DNA of 11,904 nt from UBA1724 sp963611685. Its GTDB lineage: Bacteria > Verrucomicrobiota > Lentisphaeria > Oligosphaerales > Oligosphaeraceae. The number at the start of each line of letters is the position of its first letter. Position 1 is the first letter of the stretch. Made by a program: the position numbers and the translations under genes. Below, in pieces: positions 6,803 to 11,904 of this stretch. A model generated the notes under the pieces. It did not search any database and had not been told where the DNA came from. It saw only the letters and a program-made list of their open reading frames with translations. The stretch covers positions 1 to 11,904 of the forward strand of contig CAVDSU010000069.1 in assembly GCA_963611685.1 (NCBI GenBank), given 5' to 3'.

Positions 6803-8059
6803 ATGAAGAAACGTTCCCTGGCCCCCGCCATCATCGCCATCGTTCTCATCCTGGGAGCCGCCGTATGGGGCTCCCGAAAGATCTCCGCCGCCCGCGCCGA
6901 CGCACAGCGCCAGCGCGCCGGAGCCGTCTCCGATGCCGTGCCTGTGCGCACGGCTTTCGTGTCTCTGGGAGACGTGAGGAATATCCTGACCTTCAATGGC
7001 GACGTGCAGGCGTTGCGCAGCGTGGACTTGCAGGCGAAGGTCTCGGGTCGTTTGGCGGCGCTGTCGTTGGAGGATGGCACGGAGGTCGAGGAGGGCGTCC
7101 CGGTAAAGAAGGGCCAGCGGATTGGCCTGTTGGACGACCGGGAGTATCATGCCGCGCTTTCCAGCGCGAAGGCGGCGCTCTCCAGCGCGAAGGCGGAGCT
7201 GCAGCAGTGCCATGCCGCGGTGGATTCCGCGCGGGCGAATTTGGAGGACAAGGAGCGCGAGTACAAGCGCATGCGGGGTCTGGTGGCGCAGCAGGCGGCC
7301 ACGCAGCAGAGCCTGGACCAGGCGGAGACCGCCTTTGCCACGGCGAAGGCGGAGATGGCGAGTGCGGAAGCGAAGCTCTCTGCGGGGGAGAGTGCGGTGG
7401 AGAAGGCGTCTGCGGAGGAGGAGAAGGCGTCCTTGGACTTGTCGGAGACCCGGATTTATGCGCCCATGGATGGCGTGGTGAGTGCCCGTCATCTGGATCC
7501 CGGGGTGCAGGTCACGGCCTCCACGCCGCTGGTCACGATTTTGTCCATGGACGAAGTGAAGGTAGTGATTTCGGTGCCGGTGAAGCATTTGGAGAAGGTG
7601 GTCCCGGGCAAGACCCGCGCTTTCTTGCGGACGCCCACCACTCCGGAGGCCATCGAGTGTGTGGTGGAGAAGGTCTATCCCTCCGTGGACAAGGTGACCC
7701 GCACCGCGCAGGTGGAGTTGCGGGTGCCCAATGTCCGTCGTGGCGACGGGACGTATCCCTTGCTGCCGGGAATGTACGCCACGGTGGAGGTCCTCATGGA
7801 GGAGCGCTTCGGCATTGTGGCGGTGGATGTCTCCCTGCCGATCCGGAATTTGGACAAGCAGCTGGTCTTTGTCTGCCAGGGGGACAGCGTGCGCGCGGTT
7901 CCCGTGACCCTGGGCATTGCCACGGAGGGCAGGGTGGAGGTGCTTTCGGGGTTGTCGGAGGGTGACGAGGTGGTGGTGCAGGGTCAGCATCGTCTGACGG
8001 ACGGCTCCCAGATTCGCCGTGTGGCGCCCGAGGGCGAGTCGTCCTCGGAGTCCAAGTAG
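6803..8059 (+). CDS. RND efflux periplasmic adaptor (membrane fusion protein, HlyD/AcrA type)
   Basis: Adaptor joining the permease to the outer membrane factor across the periplasm. 418 residues from ATG 6803, where MKKR is followed at once by a hydrophobic N-terminal anchor (about 8-24); an upstream in-frame ATG at 6755 would put 16 polar residues before it. Domains in order: barrel-sandwich/lipoyl half with GDVQALRSVDLQAKVSGRL, an alpha-helical hairpin (about 117-222), the second lipoyl half ETRIYAPMDGVVSARHLDPG, a beta-barrel, and the membrane-proximal domain ending in VLSGLSEGDEVVVQGQHRL. At the hairpin tip the docking motif R-x3-L-x6-S of AcrA-type adaptors reads Arg156, Leu160, Thr167, a conservative Ser-to-Thr change. 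The first helix contains an exact one-heptad duplication (7154-7195). No Shine-Dalgarno. 60 bp before the permease gene. Confidence 0.92.
   Translation: MKKRSLAPAIIAIVLILGAAVWGSRKISAARADAQRQRAGAVSDAVPVRTAFVSLGDVRNILTFNGDVQALRSVDLQAKVSGRLAALSLEDGTEVEEGVPVKKGQRIGLLDDREYHAALSSAKAALSSAKAELQQCHAAVDSARANLEDKEREYKRMRGLVAQQAATQQSLDQAETAFATAKAEMASAEAKLSAGESAVEKASAEEEKASLDLSETRIYAPMDGVVSARHLDPGVQVTASTPLVTILSMDEVKVVISVPVKHLEKVVPGKTRAFLRTPTTPEAIECVVEKVYPSVDKVTRTAQVELRVPNVRRGDGTYPLLPGMYATVEVLMEERFGIVAVDVSLPIRNLDKQLVFVCQGDSVRAVPVTLGIATEGRVEVLSGLSEGDEVVVQGQHRLTDGSQIRRVAPEGESSSESK
7154..7195 (+). repeat. 21-bp tandem duplication encoding one extra coiled-coil heptad
   Basis: Two adjacent 21-bp units, 7154-7174 and 7175-7195, differ at one base (CTT versus CTC, both Leu). 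Each encodes ALSSAKA. The duplication adds exactly seven residues, one heptad, to the first helix of the adaptor hairpin, leaving the reading frame and coiled-coil register intact. Confidence 0.85.
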
Positions 8060-8101
8060 CGCCGCTTAGGCGTCTCGCGCCAGGATATTCACCTTGAGAG
8101 T

Positions 8102-8108
8102 GAGGAGG
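8102..8108 (+). promoter_or_regulatory. Strong Shine-Dalgarno site of the RND permease
   Basis: GAGGAGG at 8102-8108 lies 11 bp before ATG 8120. Within this window only this gene and the PII-like gene have a clear Shine-Dalgarno. It fixes the permease start. Confidence 0.8.
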
Positions 8109-8119
8109 CAAGCAGCCAA

Positions 8120-11100
8120 ATGAAACTCCCGGAATTTGGAGTGCGTCGTCCCATCGCCACGGCGATGCTGTTTTTCTGTGTCTTGGTGTTGGGCATGGTC
8201 TGCCTGAGCCGCCTGGGGCTGGACTTGATGCCGGACATCGAGCCCACCCGCGTCACGGTCATGACCACCTGGAGTGGCGCCTCTGCGGAGGATGTGGAGA
8301 CGAAGGTCACCCGCGTGCTGGAGAAGCGCCTGGGGTCCGTGGCGAATCTGGACGAGATCCGTTCCACCACCTCCGAGGGCGTCTCCAATATCTCCTGCAC
8401 CTTCACTTGGGGCACCAATATCGACGAGGCCTCCAATGACGTGCGCAGCAAGGTGGACATGGCCATCGACGACCTGCCCGACGACGTGGATACGCCCACC
8501 ATCTTCAAGTTCGACTCCGCCGACATGCCCATCATGCTCATCGGCGTCACCGCCAAGGAGTCCATTGAGGACCTCTACGACATCATCGACGACTCCGTGG
8601 CGCAGCCGTTGCAGCGTCTGGATGGCGTGGGCTCCGTGGATGCCTTCGGCGGATTGCAGCGGCAGATCCGCGTGACCCTCTCGCGGGAGAAGCTGGCGGG
8701 ATATGGGCTGACTCTGGGGGACATCGAGGACGCCATTGCCCGCGAGAACAAGACGCTCCCTGCCGGAAACCTGAAGGTGGGCCAGACCGAATACACCATC
8801 CGCGTGCTGGGCGAATTCTACACTCCGGAGCAGGTGGCGCAGATTCCGATCCTGCGTCGGGACGGCTCGCTGTTGCGCATTCGGGACGTGGCGGAGGTCT
8901 CCGACACCTTCGAGGAGGTGACCCAGTATGTGGAGACCATGGGCCGCAGCGGCATGATGATGATTGTGCAGAAGCGCACGGGCGCCAACACGGTGAGCGT
9001 GTGCCGTGCGGTGTTGCAGGAGCTGGAGAACCTGAAGCCGAGTCTCCCCCAGGACATCCAGTTCAGCGTGGTCAACGACTCCTCCACCTTCATCCAGCAG
9101 TCCATCGGGAATGTGCGGGGGACCGTGTTGTGGGGCGGATTCTTCGTGATCCTGGTGAGCTTCTTCTTCCTGCGGAATATCCGCTCCTCGCTGGTCATCG
9201 TCCTCACCATCCCCTTCTCCCTCATCATCGCCTTCGTCTTCATGTTCTTCATGGGCTGGACCATCAACATGATCAGCCTCTCCGCCTTGGCAATCGCCAT
9301 CGGCATGGTGGTGGACAACGCCATCGTGGTGCTGGAGAACATCACCAGCCACGTCACCCGCGGCGTCCGCGTCCGCGAGGCCTCCATGTTCGCGGCCTCG
9401 GAGGTGGAGCTCTCCCTGCTGGCCTCCACCGCCACCACCATCTGCGTCTTCTTCCCCATGGTCTTCCTGGAGGGCGCCACCGGAATCATCTTCAAGCAGC
9501 TGGGCGGACTGGTCACGGCGACCCTCCTGGCGTCGCTGTGCTGCGCGCTGCTGCTGACCCCCATGCTCTCCAATACCCTCCTGAAGCCCGTCCGGGAAGA
9601 GGACGAGGCAAAGCGCCGCGGGACCCTGTCCGGACGCCTCTACTCTTTCAGCGAGCGGATTTTCCTGGGGATCGAGGCGGCATACGGTCGGCTCCTCTCC
9701 TTCTGCTTGGACCACCGGCGCAGCGTGCTGGTCTTCGGCGCCGCCGTGCTGGGCGCCGCGCTGCTGGCGATTCCCTTCATGGGCACGGAATTCACGCCCG
9801 ACCAGGACACCGGCGAGATGGAGATCCGCTATCAGCTGCCGGTCTCGACGCGTCCGGAGGTCACGGCGGATGTGGCGCGTCGCATCACCCGGCTGATTTA
9901 CGCAAAGGAGCAGGAGTTGCTCGCGGGCCCCTACGCGGGGAAGCGGATTGTGCCGGGCGCGGACGGAAAGCCGTTGGCGAGTGCGATTCGCTTTGACAAC
10001 TGGCGTGCGGGGCAGTCGTCTTCGGGGTGGGGCGGTTCTGGCGGCCATGTCGGCCGCATGAACATCAAGCTGCTGGAGCGTGAGCGCCGGCCCTATCCCA
10101 CGGCGGAGTTGGGCGAGAGCGTGCTTCGGGAGTTGCGCCAGTGGCCGGAGCTGGACCGCGTGTATCTCTCTACCTCCAATCGTCTGATGAACATGATGAT
10201 GGGCGGTTCTAACGAGAAGCCCATTGTCATTCGCGTGCTGGGATACGACCTGGACCAGTCGCTGGGCGTGGCGCAGCGGATCCGCCAGATGGCGCTGCAT
10301 ACCCCCGGCGCCGTGGACCCCAACATCACCTTCGACAACGGCAACCGCGAGGTGGTGGTCAATATCGACCGCGATGCCGCCGCCGCCCTGGATGTGGATG
10401 TGGACAGCATCGTCTCCGCCGTGCGGACCCTCTTCTACGGAAATACCGCCAGCAAATTCCGCGAGGCGGAGGACGAATACGACATCTTCCTGCAGCTGGG
10501 CGAGGACGAGCGGCGCACCATCAACGACCTCATGAACTCCGAAATCACCGCCAATGGCCGGCGCATCCGCCTGGATGCCCTGGCCACCGTCACCGAGGAG
10601 CTGGGGCCCGTCTCCATTACCCGTGTGGGACAGGAGCGCGCGGTGACGTTGCAGATCGACATCTACGGCCGTTCGCTGGGCGAGGTATGGTCCGAGCTCA
10701 AGGAGTCCATCGACACGCAGCTGATTCTGCCGCAGGGCACCAGCCTGGAGTATGATGGCCAGATCAAGGAGCAGGGGAAGTCCTTCCGGGAGCTGACCCT
10801 CATGCTGGTGCTGGGAATCCTGCTGGTCTACATGGTCATGGCCGCGCAGTTCGAGTCCTACCTGGCGCCGCTGGTGGTGCTCTTCTCCATCCCCTTCGCC
10901 GGCGCCGGCGCGGTCTTCGCCTTGTGCGCTACGGGCATGACCCTGAACATCATGAGCTTCATCGGGCTCATCATGCTGGTGGGAACCGTGGTGAACAACG
11001 CCATCATCCTGCTGGATTCCATCAACCTGAATATCGCCCGCGGACGCGGCGTGCGGGAGTCGGTCACCACCACCGGGCGCTCCCGACTGCGACCCGTGCT

Positions 11101-11302
11101 CATGACGACCCTCACTACCGTCTTCGGCATGGTGCCCATGGCCATCTCCGGCTCCACGGGCAGCGAGCTCTGGAGCCCCCTGGCGGTCTGCATCATCGGC
11201 GGACTCTCCATTTCCACCCTGGTGACCCTGGTCTTCATCCCCACTCTTTACTCCTACTTCCTCAAGGAGAACGGCCATGAAGTTGATTTTTCTCGTGTAT
11301 AA
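8120..11302 (+). CDS. RND-family efflux permease, inner membrane (HAE type)
   Basis: Proton-driven inner membrane pump, 1060 residues, full length for the family. TM1 (about 10-30) follows PEFGVRRPIATAM; the first porter half contains PDIEPTRVTVMTTWSGASAEDVE and NDVRSKVDMAIDDLPDD. TM2-TM6 run from about 333 to 480, including the proton-relay helix IAIGMVVDNAIVVLENI with Asp399 (AcrB Asp407 position) and Asn400. TM7 is at about 533-553, and the second porter half precedes TM8-TM12 (from about 890). In TM10 the AcrB Lys940 position reads Asn959 in GTVVNNAIILLDS, a change common in one branch of HAE-like permeases. A Gly/Ser loop (GQSSSGWGGSGGHVG) and a Met cluster (690-694) sit in the second porter region. 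It lacks the CusA-type metal-export layout around TM4, so drugs, lipids or other organics are likelier cargo. Its last codons overlap the next gene by 26 bp. Confidence 0.95.
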   Translation: MKLPEFGVRRPIATAMLFFCVLVLGMVCLSRLGLDLMPDIEPTRVTVMTTWSGASAEDVETKVTRVLEKRLGSVANLDEIRSTTSEGVSNISCTFTWGTNIDEASNDVRSKVDMAIDDLPDDVDTPTIFKFDSADMPIMLIGVTAKESIEDLYDIIDDSVAQPLQRLDGVGSVDAFGGLQRQIRVTLSREKLAGYGLTLGDIEDAIARENKTLPAGNLKVGQTEYTIRVLGEFYTPEQVAQIPILRRDGSLLRIRDVAEVSDTFEEVTQYVETMGRSGMMMIVQKRTGANTVSVCRAVLQELENLKPSLPQDIQFSVVNDSSTFIQQSIGNVRGTVLWGGFFVILVSFFFLRNIRSSLVIVLTIPFSLIIAFVFMFFMGWTINMISLSALAIAIGMVVDNAIVVLENITSHVTRGVRVREASMFAASEVELSLLASTATTICVFFPMVFLEGATGIIFKQLGGLVTATLLASLCCALLLTPMLSNTLLKPVREEDEAKRRGTLSGRLYSFSERIFLGIEAAYGRLLSFCLDHRRSVLVFGAAVLGAALLAIPFMGTEFTPDQDTGEMEIRYQLPVSTRPEVTADVARRITRLIYAKEQELLAGPYAGKRIVPGADGKPLASAIRFDNWRAGQSSSGWGGSGGHVGRMNIKLLERERRPYPTAELGESVLRELRQWPELDRVYLSTSNRLMNMMMGGSNEKPIVIRVLGYDLDQSLGVAQRIRQMALHTPGAVDPNITFDNGNREVVVNIDRDAAAALDVDVDSIVSAVRTLFYGNTASKFREAEDEYDIFLQLGEDERRTINDLMNSEITANGRRIRLDALATVTEELGPVSITRVGQERAVTLQIDIYGRSLGEVWSELKESIDTQLILPQGTSLEYDGQIKEQGKSFRELTLMLVLGILLVYMVMAAQFESYLAPLVVLFSIPFAGAGAVFALCATGMTLNIMSFIGLIMLVGTVVNNAIILLDSINLNIARGRGVRESVTTTGRSRLRPVLMTTLTTVFGMVPMAISGSTGSELWSPLAVCIIGGLSISTLVTLVFIPTLYSYFLKENGHEVDFSRV
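11264..11270 (+). promoter_or_regulatory. Shine-Dalgarno of the PII-like gene, inside the permease coding region
   Basis: AAGGAGA at 11264-11270 lies 6 bp before ATG 11277 and is itself translated as Leu-Lys-Glu-Asn of the permease C-terminus. Ribosomes finishing the permease pass over it, which supports translational coupling and fixes the downstream start. Confidence 0.8.
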
Positions 11303-11573
11303 TATCTCCATCGAGGAGGATGTCCGAATCCTCCTCCGAGACCAGCAGATCGAGGGCTTCACCCAGTGGCCACGACTCCTGGGACGCGGAAAGTCCACCG
11401 GCCCCCGCATGGACGACAATGTCTGGCCCGGCGCAAACTCCGCCATCATGGCGGTGGTCCCCGACGAAAAGGCGCCCGCTTTCATGGCCGCCATCCAGGC
11501 CCTCCGCGAGGGCGATGCCCGCCGCGAGGGCATAAAGGCATTCCAGCTCCCCGTGGAAGCCGTAAGCAATTAG
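11277..11573 (+). CDS. Small PII-like (ferredoxin-like fold) protein coupled to the RND permease
   Basis: 98 residues with a visible beta-alpha-beta, beta-alpha-beta order: MKLIFLVYN, helix SIEEDVRILLRDQQ, strand GFTQWPRLLGRG, a loop rich in Gly/Pro/Asp (KSTGPRMDDNVWPGAN), strand SAIMAVVPDE, helix KAPAFMAAIQALRE, strand GIKAFQLPVEAV. This matches small PII-like proteins recurrently encoded next to RND and heavy-metal permeases (the PII-NG and related groups). The long loop sits where PII proteins have the T-loop, but there is no Tyr uridylylation site. There is no Cys or His, so thiol or histidine metal sensing is unlikely. It begins inside the permease gene, in another frame, with a good Shine-Dalgarno. 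Likely role: cytoplasmic sensor that modulates the pump; the ligand is unknown. Assignment is from fold pattern and context. Confidence 0.72.
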   Translation: MKLIFLVYNISIEEDVRILLRDQQIEGFTQWPRLLGRGKSTGPRMDDNVWPGANSAIMAVVPDEKAPAFMAAIQALREGDARREGIKAFQLPVEAVSN

Positions 11574-11592
11574 CAGGGCCATTCAAAAAAAA

Positions 11593-11620
11593 GGAGGAAG
11601 GAGGAAGGAGGAAGGAGGAA
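11593..11620 (+). repeat. Heptamer tandem repeat, 4 x GGAGGAA
   Basis: Four perfect head-to-tail copies of GGAGGAA directly after an eight-A run and 19 bp past the PII-like stop codon. Purine-only on this strand. The period of seven would shift the frame if translated, so it is not a coding repeat. Confidence 0.95.
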
Positions 11621-11651
11621 GTGTGGACACTTTGCAGTGGGCGTGCGCCGA

Positions 11652-11670
11652 GCGCGCCCAATTGGCGCGC
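11652..11670. other. GC-rich hairpin
   Basis: GCGCGCC (11652-11658), loop CAATT, GGCGCGC (11664-11670) form a perfect 7-bp stem. It is followed by AAATCC rather than a T-run, so it is not a standard intrinsic terminator, though it could stop 3' exonucleases at the end of the efflux mRNA. Confidence 0.6.
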
Positions 11671-11675
11671 AAATC

Positions 11676-11753
11676 CTTCCGCCTACCGGCGGTACGGGCA
11701 TACGAATACCGCCTCCGAAAGCGCGGTTAGCCTACGGCGGCTCTTCCCTAGCC
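11676..11753. repeat. Dispersed structured repeat, copy A
   Basis: Starts with CTT and hairpin CCGCC-TACC-GGCGG (11679-11692), then a 64-bp core at 11690-11753 that matches copy B at 62 of 64 positions. Inside the core CCGCC (11709-11713) can pair with GGCGG (11736-11740). It resembles noncoding dispersed elements more than a gene remnant. Confidence 0.85.
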
Positions 11754-11766
11754 AGGGTGTAAGTAC

Positions 11767-11794
11767 TTAGTAATTAGTGGTTAGTGGCTAGTGG
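11767..11794 (+). repeat. Degenerate heptamer tandem repeat, 4 x TTAGTGG type
   Basis: Four head-to-tail heptamers: TTAGTAA, TTAGTGG, TTAGTGG, CTAGTGG. It lies between the two copies of the 64-bp element and is a second, unrelated heptamer array in the same gap. Confidence 0.8.
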
Positions 11795-11811
11795 CAAGGT
11801 GCCGCAGGCGC

Positions 11812-11894
11812 TCTTCCGCGGCCCATGCCGCGGTACGGGCACACGAATGCCGCCTCCGAAAGCGCGGTTAGCCTACGGCGGCTCTTCCCTAGCC
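11812..11894. repeat. Dispersed structured repeat, copy B
   Basis: Starts with TCTTCCGC; hairpin CCGCGG-CCCATG-CCGCGG (11816-11833) stands where copy A has CCGCC-TACC-GGCGG. The core at 11831-11894 differs from copy A at two bases (T to C and A to G). The copies are spaced 141 bp. The stem sequences differ between copies but both remain fully paired. Confidence 0.85.
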
Positions 11895-11904
11895 GAATAC
11901 CAAC

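Larger units (their letters stand above)
11574..11904. other. Gene-free repeat-rich region downstream of the efflux operon
   Basis: No supported coding sequence. The region holds an A-run (11585-11592), four GGAGGAA heptamers, a small hairpin AAGTGT-GG-ACACTT (11619-11632), a GC-rich hairpin (11652-11670), two copies of a 64-bp element, and four TTAGTGG-type heptamers between those copies. No good intrinsic terminator with a T-run for the efflux operon is visible. The window ends 10 bp beyond the second 64-bp copy, so the array may continue. Confidence 0.8.

Noticed and set aside
10187..10201. Methionine cluster in the permease as a CusA-type copper site
   Set aside because: Met-rich Gly/Ser loops at this place are common in non-metal HAE permeases, and the TM4 signature is not of the metal-exporting kind.
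8066..11569. Open frame of 1167 codons on the - strand opposite the permease and PII-like genes
   Set aside because: It mirrors the codon structure of the + strand permease, has low-complexity His/Gly/Glu-rich content, and shows no domain. The + strand protein is an unmistakable RND permease.
11366..11770. A + strand frame of 134 codons overlapping the PII-like gene and the first repeat copy
   Set aside because: Its second half translates simple heptamer and structured repeat DNA. Both 64-bp copies happen to lie in the same frame (141 bp apart), but stops separate them and nothing else supports coding.
11593..11894. CRISPR array or integron attC sites in the right-hand repeat region
   Set aside because: Only two 64-bp copies with a 77-bp repeat-containing spacer and no cas genes; the expected attC core and inverse-core sequences are not present.

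Overview
The window is a GC-rich bacterial stretch with every recognisable gene on the + strand. It holds one secreted polysaccharide-active enzyme, one tRNA gene, a nuclease-like gene paired with a TetR regulator, and a complete tripartite RND efflux operon ending in a small PII-like gene. The organism is probably a Gram-negative member of the PVC superphylum (Kiritimatiellota, Lentisphaerota or Verrucomicrobiota). This is inferred from the TolC-type outer membrane factor, the Lentisphaerota-style multidomain glycoside hydrolase and the lack of Shine-Dalgarno sites in front of most genes. No taxonomic marker in the window settles it.

Layout. Positions 1-76 are a leader with a terminator-like hairpin. 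Positions 77-3337 encode a 1086-residue secreted protein with three carbohydrate-binding-like beta-sandwiches, an Ig-like domain, a TIM-barrel and a C-terminal jelly roll, closed by a very strong intrinsic terminator (3341-3379). A tRNA-Tyr (3487-3571, CCA encoded) follows, with its own terminator (3577-3609). Positions 3666-4433 encode a PD-(D/E)XK protein resembling the MmcB DNA-repair family, 18 bp ahead of a TetR/CecR-type regulator (4452-5183). After a 191-bp promoter-sized gap come an outer membrane factor (5375-6703), a membrane fusion protein (6803-8059), an RND permease (8120-11302) and a 98-residue PII-like protein (11277-11573). The last of these overlaps the permease by 26 bp. Positions 11574-11904 carry no gene but are dense in repeats: two different heptamer tandem arrays, several hairpins and two near-identical 64-bp copies of an element with a covarying hairpin at its 5' side.

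How the parts work together. The outer membrane factor, fusion protein and permease together make a complete proton-driven pump spanning both membranes. The TetR protein immediately upstream is the obvious candidate repressor. The PII-like protein, translationally embedded in the permease gene, is the most interesting partner: a small cytoplasmic ligand-sensing fold made in step with the pump suggests direct post-translational gating. The MmcB-like nuclease paired with the regulator hints that the locus may respond to DNA-damaging toxic compounds, but that link rests only on gene order.
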